Below, in pieces: positions 1 to 8,590 of a stretch of 64,000 nt of DNA. The stretch's first letter is position 1. Each line of letters begins with the position of its first letter. Both the position numbers and the translations under genes were made by a program. The stretch comes from Pelomonas margarita (GTDB lineage: Bacteria; Pseudomonadota; Gammaproteobacteria; Burkholderiales; Burkholderiaceae_C). The DNA lies in assembly GCF_043555875.1 (NCBI RefSeq), contig NZ_JBIGHW010000004.1, positions 372,001-436,000 on the forward strand, read 5' to 3'. The notes below the pieces were generated by a model. That model did no database searches. It was not told the DNA's origin and saw nothing but the letters and a program-made list of their open reading frames with translations.

Positions 1-615
1 GGCCGTGGCCAGCGCCGCGTCGATGAAGCCGGCCGGGCCGCAGACGTAGAGCTCGCTGCCCTCGGGCTGCGCGGCCAGCACCGCGTCCATGTCCATGCTG
101 CCGTTCTCGTCGCCGATGTGCAGCTGCGTGCGGGCGGCCAGCGGCGTGTCGGCCAGCGCCGCGAGGAAGGCCATGCGCGCCCGCGAGCGCCCGGCGTAGT
201 GCAGCGCGAACGAGCGCCCCTGCGCGGCCAGCTGCTGCGCCATGCCCAGGATGGGCGTGATGCCGATGCCGCCCGCCAGCAGCAGCTTGTGGGCGGGCGT
301 GGGCCGCAGCGCGAAGTTGTTCTTCGGCGCACCGACGCTCAACACCTGGCCCACCTGCAGCAGTTCATGCACCGCCGCCGAGCCGCCGCGCGAGCTGGCC
401 TCGCGCAGCACGCCCAGCACATAACGGTGCTTCTCGCCGGGGGCGTTGCACAGCGAGTAGGGCCGCACCAGGCCGCCGGGCAGGTGCAGCTCCACATGGG
501 CACCGGCCTCAACGGCGGGCAGTGCGCCGCCTGTCGCTGGCTCCAGCGTCAGCTCGACGACATCCTGCGCCGCTGCCTGCTTGGCTGTTAGCCGCATCTG
601 CAGCAAGGTGTTCAT
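1..615 (-). CDS. vanB: Vanillate O-demethylase reductase-like protein (VanB-type), 3' end outside window
   Basis: Flavin/iron-sulfur reductase that would pass electrons from NAD(P)H to the adjacent Rieske oxygenase. Reading leftward from an ATG at 615, the protein starts MNTLLQMRLTAKQ. It contains a flavin-binding RPYSLCNAP motif near residue 50 and a nucleotide-binding LLAGGIGITPILGM motif near residue 112, followed by a YVCGPAGF motif near residue 195, as in phthalate-dioxygenase-reductase family proteins. The C-terminal 2Fe-2S plant-ferredoxin domain expected for the family would lie beyond base 1, so the gene is partial. Its start overlaps the stop of the oxygenase gene (ATGA), which indicates translational coupling and a two-component enzyme. 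Family membership is clear; vanillate as substrate is inferred from the gene pair and the neighbouring ferulate-type genes. Confidence 0.88.
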   Translation of the reverse strand, partial: MNTLLQMRLTAKQAAAQDVVELTLEPATGGALPAVEAGAHVELHLPGGLVRPYSLCNAPGEKHRYVLGVLREASSRGGSAAVHELLQVGQVLSVGAPKNNFALRPTPAHKLLLAGGIGITPILGMAQQLAAQGRSFALHYAGRSRARMAFLAALADTPLAARTQLHIGDENGSMDMDAVLAAQPEGSELYVCGPAGFIDAALATA

Positions 616-1646
616 GCGCAGGCCTCCGCCGCCAGCACCCGGTCGATGACCTTGCGCGACTGCACGCCGCCGCCGTCGATGTTGAGCATCAGCAGCTTGC
701 GTTCGGGCCAGGCCAGCAGGTTGGCCTGCTGGCGCTCCAGCATTTCCTGGTCTTCCGCAAAGATCTTGCCCTGGCCCGCGCGGATCTGCGCCGTCAGCGC
801 CTCGTCCTGCGGCCTGAACTTGCGCGCCATGCCCCAGAAGTAGTGGATGGAGGTGTCGGTCTCCGGCGTGATGAAGTCCACCACCCAGCTGGCCGCCTTG
901 AACTCGTCCGGTGCCGCATAGCCGCCGTGGCCCTGCAGCGCCACGCCCACCTCGATCATGATGTGGCTGGGCGGCGTGAAGTGGCAGATCTGCCAGCGAT
1001 CCACCAGCTGGTCGTCGGGCAGGCCGTTCATGCGCAGCGCCATCTTCCAGAACGGCGGCGCCTCGATGCCGCTCATGAAGCGCTCCGTGATGACATGGTC
1101 GCCGTCCACGCGCGTTGTGCAGGGCACCTCGTCGATCTCCTTCTGGCCGATGCTGGTCGAGTGCACATAGGTCTCGTGCGTCAGGTCCATCAGGTTGTCG
1201 ATCATCAGCCGGTAGTCGCAGGCTATTGCGTACAGACCGCCGCCGTAGCCGAAGGCCGGGTTGCCCAGCCAGTCGAAGGTGGGCAGCAGGGCCAGGTCGG
1301 CCTTGGTCGCGTCGCCGGGCCAGACCCACACGAAGCCGTGGGCCTCGTGGACCGGAAAGCTGCGGATGGCCGGGAAGCCGCGCACGCGCTGGCAGGGCAT
1401 GGCGACGGTCTTGCCGTCGCAGCCCATGGCCAGGCCGTGGTAGCCGCAGACCAGCGTCTCGCCCTGCACGCTGCCCAGCGACAGCGGCGCGCCGCGGTGC
1501 GGGCAGAAGTCCTCGACGGCGGCCACCTGGCCGGCCTCGGTGCGGAACAGCGCCATGGGCTGGTTGCAGATGCGGCGGCCCAGCGGCTTGCCTTGCGGGA
1601 TCTCGTCGCTGCGGGCGGCGACGTACCAGGTGTTGAGTGGGAACAT
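612..1646 (-). CDS. vanA: Rieske non-haem iron oxygenase, vanillate O-demethylase oxygenase-like
   Basis: Terminal oxygenase, 344 residues, that would demethylate vanillate to protocatechuate and formaldehyde. The Rieske 2Fe-2S ligands are visible as CPH (C48, H50) and CGYH (C67, H70). The mononuclear iron site is represented by the NLMDLTHETYVH stretch (H156 and H161). The ATG at 1646 is preferred because a GAGGAG ribosome-binding site lies just upstream and the family starts at MxPxNTWYVA; an ATG 24 bases further upstream is possible but would place that site inside the gene. It overlaps the reductase gene by 4 bases and lies 28 bases after the SDR gene. The family also includes toluenesulfonate and dicamba demethylases, so the substrate rests on context: the block begins with thiolase and CoA-transferase genes and the ring-cleavage genes for protocatechuate are nearby. 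Confidence 0.88.
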   Translation of the reverse strand: MFPLNTWYVAARSDEIPQGKPLGRRICNQPMALFRTEAGQVAAVEDFCPHRGAPLSLGSVQGETLVCGYHGLAMGCDGKTVAMPCQRVRGFPAIRSFPVHEAHGFVWVWPGDATKADLALLPTFDWLGNPAFGYGGGLYAIACDYRLMIDNLMDLTHETYVHSTSIGQKEIDEVPCTTRVDGDHVITERFMSGIEAPPFWKMALRMNGLPDDQLVDRWQICHFTPPSHIMIEVGVALQGHGGYAAPDEFKAASWVVDFITPETDTSIHYFWGMARKFRPQDEALTAQIRAGQGKIFAEDQEMLERQQANLLAWPERKLLMLNIDGGGVQSRKVIDRVLAAEACA

Positions 1647-1674
1647 CGTGGTCTCCTCTGTCTTGTTCAAGGGG

Positions 1675-2445
1675 TCAGCGGGGGGCCATGCGCAGCGCGC
1701 CGTCGAGGCGGATCACTTCGCCGTTCAGGTGGCCGTTGGTCGCGATGTGCAGGGCGAGGGCTGCGAACTCCGCCGGGTCGCCCAGCCGCTTGGGGAAGGG
1801 GATGGACTGGGCCAGCGACTGCTGCACCGCCTCGGGCAACTCCTTCAGCAGCGGCGTGGCGAAGATGCCCGGAGCGATGGTGCAGACGCGGATGCCCCAC
1901 TGCGCCAGGTCGCGCGCCAGCGGTAGCGTCATGCCGGCCACGCCGGCCTTGGACGCGGCATAGGCGGCCTGGCCCACCTGGCCGTCGAAGGCCGCCACCG
2001 AGGCGGTGTTGACGATGACGCCACGCTCGCCGTCGGCGCCGGCTTCCAGCACCGCCGCGCGGGCCGCGAACAGCCGCACCATGTTGTAGGTGCCGACCAG
2101 GTTGATGCGCAGCGTGCGCTCGAAATCCTCCAGCGGCGCGGGGCTGCCGTCGCGCTGGATGACGCGCTTGGCGCCGCCGACACCGGCGATGTTCATCAGG
2201 ATGCGCGCCGGGCCGTGGGCCGCCGACGCCGCGTCCAGTGCCACGGCGGCGGAGGTGGCATCGGCGATGTCGCAGCGCAGGGCCAGCGCGTTGGGGCCGA
2301 TGTCTTCGGCGACGCGGCGTGCGCTGGCCTCGTTGATGTCCAGCAGTGCGACGCGCGCACCGGCGGCCGCCAGTGCGCGGGCGACGGCTTCGCCCAGGCC
2401 CGAACCGGCGCCGGTGACGAGGGCGGCTTGTCCTTGAATGTTCAT
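1675..2445 (-). CDS. SDR-family 3-hydroxyacyl-CoA dehydrogenase (HSD10/type II-like)
   Basis: Short-chain dehydrogenase of 256 residues with the NAD-binding TGAGSGLG motif near residue 12, MNIAG near residue 88 and the catalytic YAASK near residue 160. The long internal loop (KRVIQRDGSPAPLEDFERT) and overall layout resemble type II 3-hydroxyacyl-CoA dehydrogenases (HSD10 group), which oxidise 3-hydroxyacyl-CoA to 3-ketoacyl-CoA with NAD. The ATG at 2445 is chosen because the fold begins immediately after it and an AGGAG-like site precedes it; an upstream ATG at 2499 would overlap the CoA-transferase gene. Between the CoA-transferase and vanA, it would supply the oxidation step before thiolysis of an aromatic beta-keto acyl-CoA, such as the one made from feruloyl-CoA. 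The aromatic substrate is inference. Confidence 0.8.
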   Translation of the reverse strand: MNIQGQAALVTGAGSGLGEAVARALAAAGARVALLDINEASARRVAEDIGPNALALRCDIADATSAAVALDAASAAHGPARILMNIAGVGGAKRVIQRDGSPAPLEDFERTLRINLVGTYNMVRLFAARAAVLEAGADGERGVIVNTASVAAFDGQVGQAAYAASKAGVAGMTLPLARDLAQWGIRVCTIAPGIFATPLLKELPEAVQQSLAQSIPFPKRLGDPAEFAALALHIATNGHLNGEVIRLDGALRMAPR

Positions 2446-2467
2446 GGTGTGTCTCCTTTGTATGTGT

Positions 2468-4027
2468 TCAGGCCTTGGCGAGCGCGGCGGCCAGGCCACC
2501 CCAGTGGGGCTGGAACAGCGCGGCGTCCATCAGCTTCAGGTCGCGGATCAGCGGGCGAAAGCCCATGTGGGCCAGCACGTCGCGCTCCAGGTCCACGCCG
2601 GGCGCGATCTCGGTCAGCGCCAGCCCCTCGGGCTGCAGCACGAAGACGGCGCGCTCGGTGATGAAGCTGACCTGCTGGCGGCGCCGGGCGGCATCGCTGC
2701 CGTTGAAGGTGATCTGCTCGACCTGCTCGACGAACTTGCGCGAGCGGCCTTCCTTGACGATGGTCAGCCGGCCGTCGCCCACGGCCAGCTCCAGGCCGCC
2801 GGCCGTGAACGTGCCGCAGAACACCAGGCGCGGCGTGCTGGCCGTGATGTTGATGAAGCCGCCGCAGCCCACCGGGCGGCCGTTGAACTTGCTGACGTTG
2901 ACGTTGCCGGCCGCGTCGGTCTGTGCCAGGCCCAGGAAGCTGCAGTCCAGGCCGCCGCCGTCGTAGAAGTCGAACTGCGAGGCCTGCTCGATGATGGACT
3001 CGGCGTTGTAGGCCATGCCGAAGTCGCCGCCATAGGCCGGCACGCCGCCGTTGACACCGCACTCCACGCTCAGGCTCAGCAGCTGGGCCACGCCTTCCTC
3101 GGCGGCCACCGCCGGGATGCCCGCCGGGATGCCGATGCCCAGGTTGGTGATGGCGCCCGGGCGCAGCGCCATCGCGGCGCGGCGGGCGATGACCTTGCGC
3201 TCGTCCAGCGGCAGCGCGGGCACCGCATTCATCGGCACCCGCACATCGCCCGACAGCGCCGGGTTGAACTGGGTCGTGATGGTCTGCTTGTGGTTGCGCG
3301 GCTCGGCCACCACCACGTAGTCCACCAGGAAGCCCGGCACCTTGACCGACTTGGGATGCAGGCTGCCGGCCTGCACCACGGCCTCCACCTGCGCGATGAC
3401 GATGCCGCCGCAGGCGCGCGCGGCCTGGGCGATGGACAGCTGCTCCAGCAGCAGGCCTTCCTTGTCGAGGCTGAGGTTGCCATGCTCGTCGGCATAGGTG
3501 GCGCGGATCAGCGCCACGTCGATGCGCGGGCAGGGGTAGTGCAGCCATTCCTGGCCGTCCAGTTGCACCAGGCGCACCAGGTCTTCGCTGCAGGCGGCGT
3601 TGAGCTTGCCGCCTTCGATGCGCGGGTCCACGAACGTGCCCAGGCCGACCTGGGTCAACAGCCCCGGCGTGCGGCTGGCGATGTGGCGCGTCAGGTGCGA
3701 CAGCGAGCCCTGCGGGAAGTTGTAGGCCTCCACCTCGCCTGCATGCACGCGGGCCATCATCTGCGCGCCGGTCTGGCCGAAGTGGCCGGCCACGACGCGC
3801 CTCACCATGCCCGGGTGGGCCAGGTGGGCCATGCCGCCATCGGCCGCATTGCCGATGGCGCCGCAGGCCCAGGTGGTGAGCTGGCTGGGGTGGCCGGTGG
3901 CCAGGAAGTGGCGCTCCAGGCCTTGCAGCACCTCTTCGGCCAGGCCCATCATGGCCAGGCCGCCGAGGAAGACGGTGGCGCCGTCGCGCACCAGCGGGCC
4001 GACGGCGTCGGCGGTGATGACTTTCAT
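2468..4027 (-). CDS. Single-chain acyl-CoA:carboxylate CoA-transferase (family I, YdiF/propionate CoA-transferase-like)
   Basis: A 519-residue protein with both halves of a family I CoA-transferase fused. The N-terminal half carries the GATVFLGGLAMMGLAEEV region. The C-terminal half has the glycine-rich NLGIGIPAGIPAVAAEEG loop followed by LSVECGVNGG, whose glutamate is the expected catalytic residue that forms the glutamyl-CoA intermediate. Length matches acetate/propionate CoA-transferases (about 520). It starts 4 bases after the thiolase stop and so is co-transcribed with it. In this block it could move CoA from an aromatic acyl-CoA (for example vanilloyl-CoA released by the thiolase) to acetate or another acid, freeing vanillate for VanAB. 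That role is inferred from position only; the family usually acts on short-chain acyl groups. Confidence 0.82.
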   Translation of the reverse strand: MKVITADAVGPLVRDGATVFLGGLAMMGLAEEVLQGLERHFLATGHPSQLTTWACGAIGNAADGGMAHLAHPGMVRRVVAGHFGQTGAQMMARVHAGEVEAYNFPQGSLSHLTRHIASRTPGLLTQVGLGTFVDPRIEGGKLNAACSEDLVRLVQLDGQEWLHYPCPRIDVALIRATYADEHGNLSLDKEGLLLEQLSIAQAARACGGIVIAQVEAVVQAGSLHPKSVKVPGFLVDYVVVAEPRNHKQTITTQFNPALSGDVRVPMNAVPALPLDERKVIARRAAMALRPGAITNLGIGIPAGIPAVAAEEGVAQLLSLSVECGVNGGVPAYGGDFGMAYNAESIIEQASQFDFYDGGGLDCSFLGLAQTDAAGNVNVSKFNGRPVGCGGFINITASTPRLVFCGTFTAGGLELAVGDGRLTIVKEGRSRKFVEQVEQITFNGSDAARRRQQVSFITERAVFVLQPEGLALTEIAPGVDLERDVLAHMGFRPLIRDLKLMDAALFQPHWGGLAAALAKA

Positions 4028-4031
4028 GGGG

Positions 4032-5282
4032 TCAGGCCTTGCAGAAGTCGGGGTTCTCGATCAGCAGCGCCATGCCCTGGCCACCGCCCACGCAGGCGCT
4101 GACGATGGCGTAGCGCTCGCCGCGCCGTTGCAGCTCCAGCGCGGCGGTCAGCGTCAGGCGCAGGCCGGTGGCGGCGAGCGGGTGGCCCAGCGCGATGGAG
4201 CCGCCGTTGACGTTCAGGCGGCTCTCGTCCAGCTCCAGCGCCCGCGCGCAGGCCAGCACCTGGGCGCCCTGGGCCTCGTTGATCTCCACCAGCGCGATGT
4301 CCGACAGCGACAGACCGGTGGCGGCGAGCAACTGGCGGATGGCGGGCACGGGGCCGATGCCCATGATCTCCGGCGGCACGCCCGCCGCAGCGGCGCCGGC
4401 CAGCCGGGCCAGCGGGGGGCGGCCGGCGTCGCGCATCACGGCGCCTGATGCGACCACCATCGCCGCCGCGCCGTCCACCAGCGCGGCCGAGTTGCCGGCC
4501 GTCTGCACGCCGCCGTCGTACACGGTGCGCAGGCCGGCCAGCACCTCCAGCGGCGAGAGCTTGGGGTGGGTGTCGCGGTCCACCGTCGTGATCTTGCGCG
4601 GCAGGCTGATGCCGCGGTCGTGGTAGCCCTCGCGCTCGAAGCGCTGCGTCGTGACGGGCGCAATCTCCTCGGCAAACCAGCCCTGCGCCTGGGCGTGCAC
4701 GGCGCGCTCGAAGGAGCGGGCCGCGTAGGCGTCCACCGCCTCGCGCCGGATGCCGTACTGGCGTGCCAGGTTCTCGGCGGTCTGGATCATGGAGACGCGG
4801 GCAGCGGGGTCGTCGAGTGCTTCCCACAGGAAGTCCTTGAACTCCACCGGCGCGCCCAGCCTGAAGCCGCTGCGGTGCGTGTAGGCGCAGATCGGGTTGC
4901 GGCTCATGGACTCGGTGCCCACGGCCAGCACCGCGTCGGCATAGCCCAGCGCGATCTGGTCGGCCGCCTGGCGCAGCACCTCGAAGCCGCTGCCGCAGAT
5001 GCGCTGCACGCCGATGGCCGGCGCGGCGATGTCCAGCCCGGCATACAGGCCGACATGGCGCGGCAGTACGAAGGCGTCGAAGTCGGCATGTGCCATCGAC
5101 GCCACCACGCTTGCGCCGATGGCCGTTGGCGCCAGGCCGCTGCGTGCGATGGCGGCGCGGGCGGCGTGGATGCCAAGGTCGGTGGGCGAGACGGCGGCCA
5201 GCGCGGCGCAGTAGTCGACCCAGGGGGTGCGGGCCCCGGCGAGCAGCCAGGTGTCGTGCAACGGGCGGGAGAAGTCGGGCAT
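4032..5282 (-). CDS. Thiolase family protein (acetyl-CoA acyltransferase)
   Basis: Biosynthetic/degradative thiolase fold, 416 residues. The acylated cysteine lies in RICGSGFEV (C96); the C-terminal GHPLAATG histidine (H367) and SACVGGGQG cysteine (C397) complete the catalytic set. It would cleave a 3-ketoacyl-CoA with CoA to give acetyl-CoA and a shortened acyl-CoA. It is the first gene of a leftward operon (thiolase, CoA-transferase, SDR, vanA, vanB) and is divergent from marR. A 13-bp inverted repeat lies 37 bases upstream of its start. With feruloyl-CoA synthetase and enoyl-CoA hydratase genes carrying the same upstream site at 45.6 kb, the likely substrate is the beta-keto thioester of a hydroxyphenylpropanoid. 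Ordinary fatty acyl or beta-ketoadipyl substrates cannot be excluded from sequence. Confidence 0.85.
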   Translation of the reverse strand: MPDFSRPLHDTWLLAGARTPWVDYCAALAAVSPTDLGIHAARAAIARSGLAPTAIGASVVASMAHADFDAFVLPRHVGLYAGLDIAAPAIGVQRICGSGFEVLRQAADQIALGYADAVLAVGTESMSRNPICAYTHRSGFRLGAPVEFKDFLWEALDDPAARVSMIQTAENLARQYGIRREAVDAYAARSFERAVHAQAQGWFAEEIAPVTTQRFEREGYHDRGISLPRKITTVDRDTHPKLSPLEVLAGLRTVYDGGVQTAGNSAALVDGAAAMVVASGAVMRDAGRPPLARLAGAAAAGVPPEIMGIGPVPAIRQLLAATGLSLSDIALVEINEAQGAQVLACARALELDESRLNVNGGSIALGHPLAATGLRLTLTAALELQRRGERYAIVSACVGGGQGMALLIENPDFCKA

Positions 5283-5318
5283 GGGTGGGCTAGGTGATTT
5301 GTTGACTGTGGCTATGCA

Positions 5319-5331
5319 TTAGCATGGCTAA
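5319..5331. promoter_or_regulatory. Putative MarR operator, TTAGC-ATG-GCTAA
   Basis: A 13-bp inverted repeat with perfect 5-bp arms, in the 144-bp gap between the divergent thiolase and marR genes. The same architecture occurs at 28914-28926 and 45669-45681, each a few tens of bases before the first gene of a phenylpropanoid-related operon. MarR repressors of ferulate and coumarate genes (CouR, FerC, FerR) are known to bind such short palindromes and to be released by the aryl-CoA thioester. Assignment to the adjacent MarR is inference. Confidence 0.6.
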
Positions 5332-5426
5332 CTGTAATAAGGTTGATACTGTCGCGCAAGTCGGGTTTCCGACCAACCGAGTTGTCGCCGCGACCGTCGA
5401 GTGCGGCGCCCGTCTCAGGAGAACGA

Positions 5427-5927
5427 ATGCCTAGAACCGCACCCTCGCCAAAATCCGCCGAACCAGCCCCGCGCGCCAAAGCCCGCCGGCCCCGTGCCGA
5501 GCCGGGCGATGTTTTCGACTTCCAGAGCAATGCGCTGGGCTACCAACTGCGGCTGGCGCAGCTGCGTGCCTTCGACCTGTTCTTCGAGATGCTGGCGCCG
5601 CTGGACCTGTCGCCCGCTCGCGTGACGGCGCTGTCGCTGATCGCGATGAGCCCGGGCACCAACCAGGCGGCGCTGGCCAAGGCGCTGAATGTGGCCGGCC
5701 CCAGCGCGCTGAAGCTGGTGGATGGGCTGGAGTCGGCCGGCTGGATACGCCGTGTGGAGGTCGAGGGCGACCGCCGGCGCTATTCGCTGCAGCTGACGGA
5801 GCAGGGCCAGGCGCGGCTGGCGCAGCTGCGCGAGAAGCTCGCCGAGTACGAGGCCCGGCTAACGACAGGCCTCAGCGCCGTCGAACGGCAGCAGTTGATG
5901 GACTTGCTGGGGCGGCTGGCGCGCTGA
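5427..5927 (+). CDS. MarR-family transcriptional regulator
   Basis: Winged-helix regulator of 166 residues. The N-terminal 38 residues are Pro/Arg/Lys-rich and probably disordered. The MarR core follows, with the recognition region around NQAALAKALNVAGPSALKLVDGL cut here to NQAALAKALNVAGPSALK, then the wing DRRRYSLQLTEQG. The ATG at 5427 is preferred because it has a clear CAGGAG site 6 bases upstream; an in-frame ATG at 5343 would place the start close to the operator. It is divergent from the thiolase operon with the palindrome at 5319 between them, so autoregulation and control of that operon are likely. By analogy with CouR and FerR it may sense feruloyl-CoA. The ligand is inference; the family is certain. 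Confidence 0.88.
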   Translation: MPRTAPSPKSAEPAPRAKARRPRAEPGDVFDFQSNALGYQLRLAQLRAFDLFFEMLAPLDLSPARVTALSLIAMSPGTNQAALAKALNVAGPSALKLVDGLESAGWIRRVEVEGDRRRYSLQLTEQGQARLAQLREKLAEYEARLTTGLSAVERQQLMDLLGRLAR

Positions 5928-5936
5928 GCGGGTTCT

Positions 5937-6884
5937 TCATTGCTGGCCGGCAACGGCCGGCTTGGCGGTGCCGCCAAAGGCCGGTGTGCGCGAGAACACC
6001 TCAGCGATGAAGTCCATGAACACGGTGGCGCGCGTCGGCAGCAGCCGATTGGCGACGTAGACGATCTGGACGGGCACGGCCGGCGCGGAGTAGCCGGTCA
6101 AGATGAACTTCAGGCACCCACTCCGCAGCCCTTCGTCAAAAAGCCATGCCGGGCCGTGGCCGACCCCCAGGCCCGCAATGACCGCCGCGCTGACCGCTTC
6201 CGGCGAGTTCACGCGCAGCCTGCCGGAAACGGGCACGTCGGCGTCACGAAAGCGCCAGGTAGCACCTGACGAGAGCAGCGTGTAGATCACGCAGTCGTGG
6301 TCTCGGAGGTCGTCAGGCGTTTGCGGCACGCCGCGCCGCGCCAGATAGCTTTTACTCGCCACGAACACCCGCTCGTAAGACCCGATGCGCCGGGCGCGCA
6401 GTGCGCTGTCCTCCAGCTGCCCAATGCGGATCGCAAGTTCCGTCCCCTCATCGATGAGGTTGATATAGCGGTCATTGATTTGCAGGTCGAGGGTCAGCTT
6501 CGGATAGCGCTCCAGAAAGGCCGGGACGTGCGGCAACACGAACGCATGGGCCAACGCGGTGGGGCAGGCCACGCGCAACAGCCCTGACGGATCGACGTTG
6601 CTCCGGAAAGACGATTCGGACTCGTCCACCGCATCAAGAATCCGCCGGACGTCCGCGTAGTAGCGCTCACCCTCTGGCGTGAGGGACAGCTTGCGCGTCG
6701 ACCGGTGCAGCAACCGGGTCTGCAGGTGCTGCTCCAGCGCTGCGACGTAGCGGCTCACGTTGGGCTGCCCCAGGCCCAGGTCACGGGCCGCGGCCGTGAA
6801 GCTCCCCGTCTCCACGGCACGCGCGAAGCAGGTCATCAGCAGAAATCGGTCCAAGCGCTCCTCCAATTCATGCCCTGGTCGCAT
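5937..6884 (-). CDS. LysR-family transcriptional regulator
   Basis: A 315-residue LysR regulator. The N-terminal winged HTH is seen in FARAVETGSFTAAARDLGL and QPNVSRYVAALEQHL (residues about 20-60), followed by the linker helix and two periplasmic-binding-like subdomains that would hold a small effector (SGLLRVACPTALAHAF near residue 100). It is divergent from an SDR gene 95 bases away, the usual place for its target. It ends 9 bases from the marR stop, so the two regulators are convergent. The subgroup resembles LysR proteins that repress or activate an adjacent oxidoreductase in response to electrophiles or aromatics; no specific effector can be read from the sequence. Confidence 0.9.
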   Translation of the reverse strand: MRPGHELEERLDRFLLMTCFARAVETGSFTAAARDLGLGQPNVSRYVAALEQHLQTRLLHRSTRKLSLTPEGERYYADVRRILDAVDESESSFRSNVDPSGLLRVACPTALAHAFVLPHVPAFLERYPKLTLDLQINDRYINLIDEGTELAIRIGQLEDSALRARRIGSYERVFVASKSYLARRGVPQTPDDLRDHDCVIYTLLSSGATWRFRDADVPVSGRLRVNSPEAVSAAVIAGLGVGHGPAWLFDEGLRSGCLKFILTGYSAPAVPVQIVYVANRLLPTRATVFMDFIAEVFSRTPAFGGTAKPAVAGQQ

Positions 6885-6979
6885 GAATGGTATTCAATCG
6901 AGCCATCTTATCGAGGTGAAGGCATGGAAGCACATTCTCCCCATCGGCCACGCAGGGTGGCCGTCCACAGGAGAACCTC

Positions 6980-7732
6980 ATGTCACGCTTGCAAGGCAAA
7001 CGCACCCTCATCACCGGCGGCACCAGCGGCATCGGCCTGGAAACTGCCAAGCAGTTCCTGGCCGAAGGCGCCCGCGTCATCGTCACCGGCGTCAACCCGG
7101 ATTCCATCGCCAGGGCCCAGGCCGAACTCGGCCCTGAAGTGCTGGTGCTGCGCGCCGACGCGGCCAGCGTGGCCGCGCAGAAGGAACTGGCACAAGCCGT
7201 CAAGAACCACTATGGCCAGCTGGACGTGGCCTTCCTCAACGCCGGCATCTCGGTCTGGCTGCCCATCGAGGACTGGACGGAAGAGATGTTCGACCGCTCG
7301 TTCGACGTCAACGTCAAGGGCCCGTACTTCCTGATCCAGTCGCTGCTGCCGGTGTTTGCTTCCTCGGCCTCCGTCGTGCTGAACGCCTCTGTCAGTGCGC
7401 ATGCCGGCTCCGACCGCTCCTCCATTTACGCGGCCACCAAGGCAGCGCTGCTGAACATGTCGAAGACGCTGTCGACCGAGCTGCTGGGGCGCGGCGTTCG
7501 CTTCAACGCCGTCAGCCCCGGGCCTATCGACACGCCGCTGTACGACAAGCTGGGCATCCCTGAGGCCTATCGCGAACAAGTGAACAAGGACATTGCGGCC
7601 ACCATCCCGCTGGGCCGATTCGGCACGGCTGAAGAAGTGGCCAAGGCCGTGCTGTACCTGGCCTCTGATGAGTCCTGCTGGTCGGTCGGCACGGAAATCG
7701 TGGTCGACGGCGGTCGCCTGCTCAATCGCTGA
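6980..7732 (+). CDS. SDR-family oxidoreductase
   Basis: Classical short-chain dehydrogenase of 250 residues, with the cofactor loop TGGTSGIG near residue 12, LNAGIS near residue 88, catalytic YAATK near residue 152 and the VSPGPIDTPLY segment that closes over the substrate. An aspartate or arginine that would fix NAD versus NADP preference is not clear (VTGVNPD at the second strand). A CAGGAG site precedes the ATG. It is divergent from the LysR gene and followed 77 bases later by a glutathione S-transferase gene on the same strand, a combination typical of electrophile or quinone stress responses. Substrate unknown. Confidence 0.85.
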   Translation: MSRLQGKRTLITGGTSGIGLETAKQFLAEGARVIVTGVNPDSIARAQAELGPEVLVLRADAASVAAQKELAQAVKNHYGQLDVAFLNAGISVWLPIEDWTEEMFDRSFDVNVKGPYFLIQSLLPVFASSASVVLNASVSAHAGSDRSSIYAATKAALLNMSKTLSTELLGRGVRFNAVSPGPIDTPLYDKLGIPEAYREQVNKDIAATIPLGRFGTAEEVAKAVLYLASDESCWSVGTEIVVDGGRLLNR

Positions 7733-7809
7733 GCGCACACCGTTCTGCACCGAAGGCGCCTGGCGACTCGGCCGAGTCGAAGGCGCCTTCCCGAGCCCTG
7801 CCAGCACAG

Positions 7810-8484
7810 ATGCCCCACAAGATGCTCACCCTCATCAGCCACCCGCTCTGCCCCTTCGTGCAGCGCGCCGCCATCGTCCTTCAGGAGAAGGGCGTCGCCT
7901 TCGAACGCGTCAACGTCGACCTGTCGGCCAAGACCGATTGGTTCCTCGCGCTATCGCCCACGGGCAAGGTGCCTGTGCTCAAGGTGCCCCAGGCCAACGC
8001 CGAACACGCGGTGCTCTTTGAGAGCGTGGTGATCTGCGAGTACCTCGACGAGACGCAGGGCGGCACGCCGATGTACCCCCATGACGCGCTGACCCGCGCC
8101 CGGCACCGCGCCTGGATCGAGTTCGCCACCCCAACTTTCGCCGAAGGCTGGCAGTTCCTTCATGCGCGTGACGCACAGGTTGCAGACGCGAAGCGCGCCA
8201 GCTTCCGCGAGCGCCTGGCCAAGCTGGAGGCGGAGCTCACCGCAGGCCCGTACTTCGCCGGCGCGGCGTTCGGCATGGTCGATGCGGTCTATGCACCGCT
8301 GTTTCGCTACTTCGAGCTGATCGACCCGTCAGCGGCGCAGCAAGTCTTCGATGGCCTGCCGCGCGCTTCGGCCTGGCGAGAGGCATTGGCGGCTCGCGCC
8401 AGCGTGAGGCGTGCGGTTGCCGAGGACTATGCGTCCCGCTTCCAGGCGCATCTCCGCCAGCAAGGGACCCTGCTGGCAGCCTGA
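7810..8484 (+). CDS. Glutathione S-transferase family protein
   Basis: A 224-residue two-domain GST. The N-terminal thioredoxin-like domain carries SHPLCPFVQRAAIV, with a CPF motif where omega/beta-type enzymes have a catalytic cysteine or serine, and LSPTGKVPVL with the cis-proline that binds glutathione. VLFESVVICEYLDE supplies the Glu-Ser glutathione contact. The C-terminal helical domain fills residues about 95-220. It probably forms a unit with the upstream SDR under the divergent LysR. In aromatic catabolic regions such enzymes cleave ethers or detoxify electrophilic intermediates; a ligninolytic beta-etherase role would be attractive here but nothing in the sequence proves it. Confidence 0.85.
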   Translation: MPHKMLTLISHPLCPFVQRAAIVLQEKGVAFERVNVDLSAKTDWFLALSPTGKVPVLKVPQANAEHAVLFESVVICEYLDETQGGTPMYPHDALTRARHRAWIEFATPTFAEGWQFLHARDAQVADAKRASFRERLAKLEAELTAGPYFAGAAFGMVDAVYAPLFRYFELIDPSAAQQVFDGLPRASAWREALAARASVRRAVAEDYASRFQAHLRQQGTLLAA

Positions 8485-8590
8485 CACCTGTTTCATGCAA
8501 CCCAATCGCCAGCCAGGGCAATGCGGATGGGTGAAGTTGTTTGTCGTTTCCGGAGTGTTGGCAACAGAGGTGCTCCCTGCGTGCGGGCGG

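Noticed and set aside
522..4102. Long rightward open frames (for example 522-2012 and 2438-4102)
   Set aside because: They are antisense shadows of vanA, SDR and CoA-transferase in GC-rich DNA: His/Arg/Ala-rich text without domain motifs or ribosome-binding sites. The same applies to long antisense frames at 10.9-12.3, 18.3-20.0, 19.8-21.7, 29.4-30.3, 37.4-39.8, 47.3-48.9 and 59.0-61.0 kb.
7810..8484. Calling the GST a lignin beta-etherase (LigE/LigF/LigG type)
   Set aside because: The context is suggestive, but the sequence shows only general GST features; no motif specific to beta-etherases was recognised.
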